Shown here one piece after another: positions 1-5,155 of a DNA stretch of 5,155 nt. Below the pieces are notes generated by a model. The model searched no databases, was not told the DNA's origin, and saw only the letters and a program-made list of their open reading frames with translations. The position numbers and the translations under genes are program-made. This DNA comes from an uncultured Eubacteriales bacterium (GTDB taxonomy: Bacteria > Bacillota > Clostridia > Lachnospirales > Lachnospiraceae), in contig ONWK01000288.1 of NCBI GenBank assembly GCA_900321505.1, positions 1-5,155 on the forward strand, written 5' to 3'. Position 1 is the first letter of the stretch, and every line of letters begins with the position of its first letter.

Positions 1-4
1 CACA

Positions 5-40
5 GGGATGGCCAAGGCGCGGAGCGCCTCTGGCCATCCT
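5..40. repeat. Hairpin 1 of a three-hairpin array
   Basis: This is a near-perfect inverted repeat. Bases 6-14 (GGATGGCCA) pair with 31-39 (TGGCCATCC), and 15-20 (AGGCGC) pair with 24-29 (GCGCCT) around the 3-base loop GGA. The stem has 15 pairs interrupted only by an unpaired C at base 30, and G5 could add a wobble pair with T40. No T-run follows on the plus strand, so it does not look like a canonical intrinsic terminator. It lies 5 bases from the window edge, so the element may continue to the left. Seen directly; function unknown. Confidence 0.85.
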
Positions 41-74
41 ACGTTCCGGATGCACAGCATCCGGAACCGTAGGA
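37..74. repeat. Hairpin 2 of a three-hairpin array
   Basis: Bases 44-53 (TTCCGGATGC) pair with 57-66 (GCATCCGGAA) around the 3-base loop ACA. Bases 37-43 (TCCTACG) pair with 68-74 (CGTAGGA). The only unpaired stem base is C67. The lone C in the right arm and the 3-base loop repeat the design of hairpin 1. Its foot (37-39) is also the right foot of hairpin 1, so the two stems compete for those bases. No T-tract follows directly: the nearest is 91-95, which lies in the next loop. Confidence 0.85.
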
Positions 75-118
75 GCTGAATAGTTACACGGTTTTTAAAT
101 AACTCGTAATTATTCAGC
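75..118. repeat. Hairpin 3 of a three-hairpin array
   Basis: Bases 75-87 (GCTGAATAGTTAC) pair with 106-118 (GTAATTATTCAGC). All 13 positions pair if one G-U wobble is allowed (G83 with T110). The loop is 18 bases (88-105) and AT-rich, with a T5 run at 91-95. It starts at the base after the foot of hairpin 2, so 5-118 is almost entirely base-paired. The arms resemble the terminal repeats of small non-autonomous palindromic elements. That is an inference: no copy elsewhere can be seen from here. Confidence 0.75.
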
Positions 119-157
119 GTTGCCCGGCAGCTGACCAGGATAACTGATCGTATGGGC

Positions 158-166
158 TGGTATGAT
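158..166 (+). promoter_or_regulatory. Possible extended -10 promoter upstream of the acetyltransferase
   Basis: TGG followed by TATGAT (161-166) matches an extended -10 (TGn + TATAAT with one mismatch). No recognisable -35 lies 16-18 bases upstream. Transcription would begin near 173, giving a leader of about 90 bases before the ATG at 266. This is the best promoter candidate in 119-265, but it is weak. Confidence 0.25.
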
Positions 167-201
167 TCCTATGTTTATGAAGGGTAAATTGAAGGAGCAG
201 A

Positions 202-288
202 ATGAGGAACGGAAAGCTCCTGGATTTAAAGGTGTGGAGGATTAACCCCGGGAGGATTATAACGTATGAAGATAATCACACTGAATAA
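202..288 (+). CDS. Possible 28-codon leader ORF overlapping the acetyltransferase start
   Basis: An ATG at 202 follows a good Shine-Dalgarno (AAGGAG, 192-197, 4 bases away) and opens a frame of 28 codons ending in TAA at 286-288. It begins MRNGKLLDLK. It runs 22 bases past the ATG at 266 in a different frame (+1 relative to it), so ribosomes on it would cross the ribosome binding site and start of the acetyltransferase. I recognise no family. It could be a regulatory leader peptide coupling translation to the next gene, or a chance ORF. At this length, and with a slightly short SD spacing, chance is quite possible. Confidence 0.25.
   Translation: MRNGKLLDLKVWRINPGRIITYEDNHTE
250..255 (+). 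promoter_or_regulatory. Ribosome binding site for the acetyltransferase
   Basis: GGGAGG lies 10 bases before the ATG at 266. It is part of a 9-base direct repeat GGAGGATTA found at 236-244 and 251-259. The upstream copy has no start codon at a usable distance, so it could act as a standby or decoy ribosome site. Confidence 0.7.
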
Positions 289-1288
289 GGAAAAGCTGCC
301 TGTTTTTCAAAGCATGGATCCTCTGGATGTCAGTAAGCAGGAGAATTTCAAAGCGAATCTTATGCTGGGTGCAACCCGTGACGGTGATGGGAAAGACGTC
401 CCCGCAGGTATCCTTCTCGGGAATATGGAGAAGAAGACGCTTACCCTTCGCTGGCTTTTCGTTGCACCGGAAGCCCGGCGGAGAAGCTATGCTGAAAGGC
501 TTCTTTCCGAAGCCTTCCTTGCTGCCAGAGATCAGGGACTGGAGGAACTGACGGTTACATTTCCGGATGTTTACGGATATAAAACCATATGCAAACATGA
601 CCACGCTTTCTTCCTTAGCCACGGGTTTACCGAGACGGCTGACGGTAAAATGACAGCAAAGGTTTCTGATTATGCGGAATTAACCGGGGAAAACAGGAGT
701 GCCTACCCTGATGCGACGGACATGCTGGACCGGCTTCTCGCCCTGGAGCTTCATGATGAAGAGGAAGAAAAGCTGCAGGATGATCTGGATGCGCAGTTTG
801 CTGATATCCATAAGCCCTGGGAAACCAGGAGTACGGGCCTGCTGGAATTCTCAAGATTTCCGGCATTGCAGAATTTCATTAAGACGATTCTTTCGGCAAA
901 GAAAAAACCCACGGTGGGCTGTATCGGAGACCTTACCTTTACGCAGTTTAAGGAAGGCATAGAGTTCTGTGAGAGTAAAGAGCATACCGGTTTCCTGAAG
1001 AGCCTTTTTGATACTCCGGTGGACTATTTCGATATGGATGTATCGTCCTATACCATGGCAGAGGGCAGCGTGACGGGCCTGTGTCTGGTACATTTTAATA
1101 AAAAGGATGAGAACCTTATCGTTGAGCTGCTTTATTCATCAGATGAGGATAAGGCCGTAAACCTTGCAGAACTGATCCGCTATTCCCTGACTGCGGCAAA
1201 TGAAAAGTACAGTCCCGAGACAGAGGTGCTGCTTCCTAACGATGAGAAGCTTCATCAGCCGTTGATAAAAAAACTGTTTGGTGAATAA
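266..1288 (+). CDS. Tandem GNAT-type N-acetyltransferase, substrate unknown
   Basis: A 340-residue cytoplasmic protein. Residues 1-135 look like a GNAT acetyltransferase: a beta strand and acetyl-CoA-binding turn at 61-80 (LRWLFVAPEA then RRRSYAERLL), where the usual R/Q-x-x-G-x-A pyrophosphate-binding motif reads R-R-R-S-Y-A, so the central glycine is serine. FFLSHGF at 115-121 matches the typical C-terminal GNAT pattern. An acidic stretch (ELHDEEEEK, 161-169) leads to a second half. There, 269-277 (VTGLCLVHF) and 284-308 (LIVELLY, then AELIRYSL) have the strand-helix pattern of another GNAT fold without a glycine-rich CoA loop, so it is probably non-catalytic. No signal peptide or membrane segment is visible. 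The ATG at 266 is supported by GGGAGG. The gene lies 69 bases upstream of a STAS gene on the same strand. The fold call is fairly firm for the N-half and tentative for the C-half. The substrate, small molecule or protein, cannot be told from sequence. Confidence 0.85.
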   Translation: MKIITLNKEKLPVFQSMDPLDVSKQENFKANLMLGATRDGDGKDVPAGILLGNMEKKTLTLRWLFVAPEARRRSYAERLLSEAFLAARDQGLEELTVTFPDVYGYKTICKHDHAFFLSHGFTETADGKMTAKVSDYAELTGENRSAYPDATDMLDRLLALELHDEEEEKLQDDLDAQFADIHKPWETRSTGLLEFSRFPALQNFIKTILSAKKKPTVGCIGDLTFTQFKEGIEFCESKEHTGFLKSLFDTPVDYFDMDVSSYTMAEGSVTGLCLVHFNKKDENLIVELLYSSDEDKAVNLAELIRYSLTAANEKYSPETEVLLPNDEKLHQPLIKKLFGE

Positions 1289-1306
1289 ATCATAATATGG
1301 TACTAT
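1278..1306 (+). promoter_or_regulatory. Candidate promoter for the STAS-phosphatase operon
   Basis: TTGGTG (1278-1283), a 17-base spacer and TACTAT (1301-1306) fit a housekeeping-type promoter, with an upstream TGG (1298-1300) making an extended -10. The -35 overlaps the end of the acetyltransferase gene. Each hexamer matches consensus at only 3-4 of 6 positions. The -10 sits in an imperfect palindrome (1295-1308, centre GTAC, ATAT arms) that could be an operator. If real, it lets the switch genes be expressed apart from the acetyltransferase. Confidence 0.35.
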
Positions 1307-1342
1307 ATGCTTGGTAGGAATGATGTTCTTTTGAAGGGATTC

Positions 1343-1349
1343 GGAAAGG
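1343..1349 (+). promoter_or_regulatory. Ribosome binding site for the STAS gene
   Basis: GGAAAGG ends 8 bases before the ATG at 1358. It is an imperfect Shine-Dalgarno but the best in the gap, and it supports this ATG as the start. Confidence 0.55.
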
Positions 1350-1357
1350 CGTAAAAA

Positions 1358-1657
1358 ATGCAATATGAGGAGATAAGGACAGAAGAAGCTCTGCAGCTTA
1401 ATGTGGACGGTAAGATAGATGTGACCACAGCCAATGACTTTCAGAATGCTGTATTAAAGACATTTGTTAAATCAAAGAATGTGATAATAAATCTGGAGAA
1501 AGTACCCTATATGTCCAGTGCCGGGCTTCGTGCACTGGTGCTGGGAGCGAAGACCGCGCAGGCAAAGGGCGGCAGCCTGGTCATCATAAAAGCACAGCCG
1601 GTGGTTATGGAAGTGTTTAAGTATTCGGGAATGAATAAGATCTTGGAGATAAGATAA
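1358..1657 (+). CDS. Anti-sigma factor antagonist (STAS domain; RsbV/SpoIIAA type)
   Basis: A 99-residue protein that is a single STAS domain, the usual length for free-standing SpoIIAA/RsbV proteins. The pattern is complete: an N-terminal strand ending in LNVDGKIDVTTA (14-25), a central hydrophobic strand (NVIINLEKV, 41-49), then YMSSAGLRAL (51-60), which holds the phospho-acceptor loop and start of helix, then the strand SLVIIKA (73-79) and a C-terminal VMEVFKYSGM helix region. By alignment to the SpoIIAA D-S-S-G-L motif, Ser54 is the likely phosphorylated serine and the preceding Asp is replaced by Ser53. Known role of the family: unphosphorylated protein binds an RsbW/SpoIIAB-type kinase and releases its client; phosphorylation by that kinase inactivates it, and a PP2C phosphatase resets it. 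The phosphatase gene starts one base after this stop codon, which strongly links the two. The client is not visible, so a sigma factor target is assumed from family only. Confidence 0.96.
   Translation: MQYEEIRTEEALQLNVDGKIDVTTANDFQNAVLKTFVKSKNVIINLEKVPYMSSAGLRALVLGAKTAQAKGGSLVIIKAQPVVMEVFKYSGMNKILEIR
1645..1648 (+). promoter_or_regulatory. Ribosome binding site deciding a GTG start
   Basis: GGAG lies inside the last codons of the STAS gene, 10 bases before GTG 1659. With only one base between the STAS stop and this GTG, translation of the two genes is likely coupled. No in-frame ATG lies close by, and later starts would cut into or remove the first membrane segment, so GTG is preferred. Confidence 0.6.
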
Positions 1658-1658
1658 G

Positions 1659-3446
1659 GTGGCTGAGAAAGAAACGACAACGAATATCAAAAAGAAAAAT
1701 CGTAAGCTTTCAGTTCAGGTGGGAACACTGACATTATTATTCTTCCTTGCGACCCTGGCTTTTTCAATGCCGATGATCTTTACGATCATCAGACGTGCAT
1801 ATCTTAAGGCAAAGGAAGAATGTTTTACTATGGATCTCCAGTCTATCCGGAATGAGGTAATGCATAATCCCGGGCATTCGTCCTGGATGCTTTCATACAT
1901 GAGGGAGAAACCGGAGGATTTCAGAAGACCTCTTACCGATGAAGAAAACGAAGTAAGAAACAGTAAAGAGTATACCGATGAGCTTGAGGAGTTTTTAAAG
2001 GATGAGGCCATGGATCCCGGGGATCTGTCCCCGAAGAAACAGCTGTTATTTGCGAGAGACATGCTGCAGCGGCTTGAGGCAAATATAGAGCTGAAGCAGG
2101 AGACAATAGCAGCGGATGTCCTGCTGCTTGACTTTTTTGATGATGACGAGGTATTTGTATATCTGCATGATGCGCCGGTTAAAGCGGAGAACGATGAAGC
2201 GACTATTATACCCCTGATGAAAGAGGAACACAGTGCGTTAGAAGAACTCCGCAACGACGACGGGTCGGATCCGGATAAAACCTACTTTGAAATGGCAGAA
2301 TCGAAGGGGACAGCCTACTACATAGGCTATCTTCCGATACATTTCACGGACGGATCGAGCTGTACGGTCTGTATAATGTATGACTGGAGCGTTTACCGCG
2401 ATATGACGGTTCAGCGCCTTATCATATTTGCGGTCGTAGGTGTTCTGGTATTGTTTATTCTGAGCTTGCTGCTGATGATGCTGATCTATAGGAAGGCCAT
2501 AAAGCCGGTGGAGAAGATCAAGGAAGGCGTACTGGAGTATAAAGACAGCAAGGATGCGGAGGCAGTTTCCGAGAAAATGGGCCAGATCCGGTCGAGGAAT
2601 GAGATCGGTGTACTTGCTGACAGCTTTGCCGACATGGTGACTGAAGTAGACAGGTATTCCCGTGAGAATCTGAAACTGAGTACCGAACAGGAGAGGATCA
2701 ATACGGAGCTAGCGCTGGCTACAAATATCCAGAGCAGTATGCTGCCGGCTTCCTTCCCGGCATTTCCGGATCGGAAGGATTTTGACCTTTTTGCATCCAT
2801 GAATCCGGCAAAGGAAGTAGGCGGAGATTTCTATAATTTCTTTATGATCGATGATGATCATCTCTGTGTTATGATCGCCGATGTAAGCGGTAAGGGTGTT
2901 CCTGCGGCACTTTTCATGATGTCTTCCATGATCATTCTGGAGAATCAGGCGATGCAGGGAAAGTCGCCGGCAAAGATAATCACCGAAGCCAACAATGCTA
3001 TATGCAAAAATAATAAGGAGATGCTGTTTGTTACAGTATGGCTTGCTGTACTGGAGCTGTCTACAGGCAAGCTTACAGCTGTAAATGCAGGGCATGAACC
3101 GCCGGCTGTTATGGGAGAAAATGGCAGATTCGAAATATTTGAGGATGAGCATGCCGTTTTCGTCGGCATTATGGAAGGCTTTGAATTTGAGGAATATGAG
3201 CTGATGCTGAAGCCCGGCACCAGGATATTTGTATATACGGATGGTGTGCCTGAAGCTACGAATGCCGGGGAAGAGCTGTTCGGAATGGAGAGGATGATCG
3301 AGGCACTTAACAGGGATCCGAAGGCGGCTCCGGAGGAACTTCTTAAGAATGTCCGCAGGTCAGTGGATGAATTCGTTAAGGATGCCGAACAGTTTGATGA
3401 TCTTACCATGATGTGCATTGAATACAGGGGTAACGCAGAAAAGTAA
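1659..3446 (+). CDS. Membrane sensor PP2C/SpoIIE-type serine phosphatase with HAMP domain (first paralogue)
   Basis: A 595-residue inner-membrane protein. Order: basic cytoplasmic N-tail (1-20), TM1 (about 21-44), extracytoplasmic region (about 46-252, acidic), TM2 (about 253-277), HAMP (about 278-330, with Pro283 and the RNEIG motif at 313-317), a short coiled coil (about 331-355), MLP at 361-363, then a PP2C phosphatase domain (about 375-590). Catalytic metal-site motifs are all present: EVGGDFY (Asp390), IADVSGKGVPAAL (Asp408), NAGHEPP (476-482), YTDGVPEA (Asp528) and DDLT (580-583). The second aspartate often seen in GGDFYDFF is Asn393. It should dephosphorylate the phosphoserine STAS protein encoded just upstream, under control of an outside signal passed through HAMP. 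The outer region has a CxxC (Cys235, Cys238) next to TM2 and Cys55 near TM1. It is full length by comparison with the next gene. The ligand is unknown; the outer region could be Cache-like, but I cannot establish that. Confidence 0.96.
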   Translation: MAEKETTTNIKKKNRKLSVQVGTLTLLFFLATLAFSMPMIFTIIRRAYLKAKEECFTMDLQSIRNEVMHNPGHSSWMLSYMREKPEDFRRPLTDEENEVRNSKEYTDELEEFLKDEAMDPGDLSPKKQLLFARDMLQRLEANIELKQETIAADVLLLDFFDDDEVFVYLHDAPVKAENDEATIIPLMKEEHSALEELRNDDGSDPDKTYFEMAESKGTAYYIGYLPIHFTDGSSCTVCIMYDWSVYRDMTVQRLIIFAVVGVLVLFILSLLLMMLIYRKAIKPVEKIKEGVLEYKDSKDAEAVSEKMGQIRSRNEIGVLADSFADMVTEVDRYSRENLKLSTEQERINTELALATNIQSSMLPASFPAFPDRKDFDLFASMNPAKEVGGDFYNFFMIDDDHLCVMIADVSGKGVPAALFMMSSMIILENQAMQGKSPAKIITEANNAICKNNKEMLFVTVWLAVLELSTGKLTAVNAGHEPPAVMGENGRFEIFEDEHAVFVGIMEGFEFEEYELMLKPGTRIFVYTDGVPEATNAGEELFGMERMIEALNRDPKAAPEELLKNVRRSVDEFVKDAEQFDDLTMMCIEYRGNAEK

Positions 3447-3458
3447 TAATTTATGACT

Positions 3459-3465
3459 GAGGATG
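3459..3465 (+). promoter_or_regulatory. Shine-Dalgarno favouring ATG 3474 over ATG 3453
   Basis: GAGGATG (one mismatch to GAGGAGG) ends 8 bases before ATG 3474 and 5 bases before an in-frame GTG at 3471. The longest reading frame starts at ATG 3453, but only a weak AGAAAAG-like run precedes that codon. This site therefore favours 3474. Confidence 0.5.
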
Positions 3466-3473
3466 AGTTGGTG

Positions 3474-5155
3474 ATGACTAAGGAAGAAAGGAAAACAATT
3501 ATAAGTAAAAGACGTACCAGGTTCAGTCTGGCGGGTCAGGTCCTTATCTTTTCACTGCTCGCTACCATACTTACAGCCGCTCTGTCATTTGTTATTTTAT
3601 GGACCAAATTTAATTACAGCGTTTCTAAGGAAAGGCAGGATAAGGCGGCTGAACTGACGGATGACGTCGTTATGACAATAAAGGCCTATCCTGCCTATGA
3701 GTGGCTGATAACCTATTGGTTTCAGAATTCGGATAAACTGGATGTGGAATATGAACTGACGGATGCCACACGTGAAAAGGCAACGCTTCTTTCGGAGAGA
3801 CACACGGGACTGGTCATTGATTATGTTACCACGGAACAGCTGGAAACTTTTTCTGAAGAGGATAAGAAGCTTTATGCCGAGATAGTATACAGTCAGATGG
3901 TGAATCTCCTGAATCAGCTTAAGGAGATCTATAATCCGACATATATAGCAATAATCCTTATGGAACAATCATATTCCGAAGGAACCTTTATTATGAGCGG
4001 AGCGTCGCGTTCACAGAAACGCGGAACCAATTATGACGAAGCGTATGTTATAGGCGTAACGGCGCAGGCAACCCAGAAGCAGAAGGAAAGCATTCTGGCT
4101 GCCGCAGCAGGAGGCCGGAGTCTTGCCGAGGCCGATGATTATGTGGATTCTTACGGTTATGTACAGGATATCATGGACGGACGCCATATCATAGTTGATG
4201 TTACCTATGAAACCGCAGGACTCAGGAACGAGATAAAATCCCAGGTTATCAACGGCATATTCATGTTTGTTCTGCTGCAGCTGGTGCTTGCTTTTGCACT
4301 GTATATCCTGGTATATGTATATGCCGTGCGTCCTGTGGAGCATATTCAGAAGAATGTATGGAGCTACCGGGAAGAAAAAGACAGCAGGAAGGTGCTGGAA
4401 GATCTCAGTAAGATAAAGATCAGAAATGAACTTGGTGCACTGTCTGCGGATATCTCCGACATGGTAGTATCCATAGACAATTATGTGGATGAGATCCAGG
4501 ATATTACCGCTGAGAAGGAGAAGATCTCCGCAGAGCTGAATGTGGCAAATAAGCTGCAGGCCGAGATGCTTCCTTCAGACTTCCCTGCATTTCCCGACAG
4601 AAAGGAATTTGATCTCTATGCGACCATGGATCCGGCCAAGGAGGTAGGCGGAGACTTCTACGATTTCTTCTTTGTCGATGACGACCATCTGTGTCTTGTT
4701 GTCGCAGATGTGTCGGGTAAGAGTATACCCGCAGCCCTGTTTATGGTTAATTCGAAAACAAGGATACAGAACCAGGCAAGCTTCGGTAAATCACCGGGAC
4801 AGATCCTTGCGGCCGTGAATGACCAGCTCTGTCTGAGAAATGAGAGCGGTTTCTTTGTTACCGTGTGGATCGCCATCATCGATCTTAAAACAGGAAAGGG
4901 TGTGGCGGCCAATGCGGGTCATGAGCATCCGGTGATCAGACGGGCAAACGGATCCTACGAGCTGGTGATCTACAGACATTCCCTGGCTGTCGGCGTTGTA
5001 GAAGGCGTTCCCTTTAACGAGCATGAATTCGAGCTCCATCCCGGAGACCGTATCTTCATTTACACGGACGGCGTTCCGGAGGCTACCAGCGAACAGGATG
5101 AGCTGTTCGGCGAGGAAAGAATGGTGGAAAGCCTGAACTCACATATGGAGGATTC
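3474..5155 (+). CDS. Membrane sensor PP2C/SpoIIE-type serine phosphatase with HAMP domain (second paralogue), cut by window end
   Basis: The frame stays open to the right edge: 560 complete codons are visible from ATG 3474, or 567 from ATG 3453. Layout, numbered from 3474: TM1 (about 18-43), extracytoplasmic region (about 44-257), TM2 (about 258-284), HAMP (about 285-338, with Pro287 and RNELG at 317-321), coiled coil (about 339-361), MLP at 365-367 and PP2C domain (from about 378). Metal-site motifs seen are EVGGDFYDFF (Asp394, Asp397), VADVSGKSIPAAL (Asp412), NAGHEHP (480-486) and YTDGVPEA (Asp532). The last, DDxT, falls beyond the window; about 39 more residues are expected from the first paralogue. 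Ser417 replaces the glycine of SGKG. The phosphatase half is very close to the preceding gene, while the outer region has diverged and has no cysteine. It begins 27 bases after the first paralogue and is probably in the same operon, acting on the same STAS protein in response to another signal. Confidence 0.95.
   Translation, partial: MTKEERKTIISKRRTRFSLAGQVLIFSLLATILTAALSFVILWTKFNYSVSKERQDKAAELTDDVVMTIKAYPAYEWLITYWFQNSDKLDVEYELTDATREKATLLSERHTGLVIDYVTTEQLETFSEEDKKLYAEIVYSQMVNLLNQLKEIYNPTYIAIILMEQSYSEGTFIMSGASRSQKRGTNYDEAYVIGVTAQATQKQKESILAAAAGGRSLAEADDYVDSYGYVQDIMDGRHIIVDVTYETAGLRNEIKSQVINGIFMFVLLQLVLAFALYILVYVYAVRPVEHIQKNVWSYREEKDSRKVLEDLSKIKIRNELGALSADISDMVVSIDNYVDEIQDITAEKEKISAELNVANKLQAEMLPSDFPAFPDRKEFDLYATMDPAKEVGGDFYDFFFVDDDHLCLVVADVSGKSIPAALFMVNSKTRIQNQASFGKSPGQILAAVNDQLCLRNESGFFVTVWIAIIDLKTGKGVAANAGHEHPVIRRANGSYELVIYRHSLAVGVVEGVPFNEHEFELHPGDRIFIYTDGVPEATSEQDELFGEERMVESLNSHMED

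Noticed and set aside
5..95. Intrinsic terminator for a gene to the left of the window
   Set aside because: The stems are strong, but no T-run follows hairpin 1 or 2 directly. The T5 at 91-95 lies about 16 bases past hairpin 2, inside the loop of hairpin 3.
173..187. GTTTAT and GGGTAA resembling a SigB-type promoter
   Set aside because: The two elements are only a few bases apart, whereas SigB-type promoters need a spacer of roughly 12-15 bases. No GTTT-type -35 occurs at the correct distance from GGGTAA.
1..265. CRISPR array, tRNA or riboswitch
   Set aside because: There are no regularly spaced direct repeats, no cloverleaf with a T-arm motif, and no riboswitch class I can recognise; only the hairpins and weak signals listed are visible.
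257..622. Minus-strand frame of 121 codons opposite the start of the acetyltransferase
   Set aside because: No recognisable family; it overlaps a gene with GNAT motifs and a clear ribosome binding site, so it is best explained as a shadow.
1715..2254. Long minus-strand frame (179 codons) opposite the outer region of the first phosphatase
   Set aside because: It is a serine-rich antisense shadow of an acidic, well-supported coding region. I see no Shine-Dalgarno or recognisable domain, and the plus-strand gene accounts for the sequence.
3447..3473. A split or frameshifted single phosphatase gene
   Set aside because: Both proteins have their own N-terminal membrane segment, outer region, HAMP and catalytic motifs, so these are two separate paralogues and not a broken gene.

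Overview
The window carries one plus-strand gene cluster: a tandem GNAT-type acetyltransferase (266-1288), a small STAS-domain anti-sigma factor antagonist (1358-1657), and two paralogous membrane-anchored PP2C/SpoIIE-type serine phosphatases (1659-3446, and 3474 to beyond the right edge). The moderate GC content, frequent AGA/AGG and ATA codons, purine-rich Shine-Dalgarno sites 8-10 bases from the starts, and the SpoIIAA/SpoIIE-type protein families all suggest a Firmicute. A Lachnospiraceae-type gut or rumen clostridium is my best guess, inferred from style and not from any database match.

Layout. Bases 5-118 hold three strong hairpins placed back to back, with no T-tract where an intrinsic terminator would need one. 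Bases 119-265 hold a weak extended -10 promoter candidate, a possible 28-codon leader ORF (202-288) and the ribosome binding site of the first gene. A 69-base gap at 1289-1357 separates the acetyltransferase from the STAS gene and contains a plausible promoter. From 1358 on the genes are packed tightly, with gaps of 1 base (STAS to first phosphatase) and 27 bases (first to second phosphatase). No terminator is visible between genes, so the last three genes very probably form an operon and the acetyltransferase may be co-transcribed with them.

How the genes may work together. In partner switching, a STAS protein is inactive while phosphorylated on a conserved serine by an anti-sigma kinase (RsbW/SpoIIAB type). 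A PP2C phosphatase (RsbU/RsbP/SpoIIE type) removes the phosphate, and the STAS protein then binds the kinase and frees its client. Here one STAS protein sits with two phosphatases, each built as TM - extracytoplasmic region - TM - HAMP - coiled coil - PP2C. Their catalytic domains are close relatives while their outer regions have diverged strongly. The simplest reading is two different outside signals converging on one switch. No kinase and no sigma factor or other client is visible in the window. How the acetyltransferase relates to the switch is unknown.
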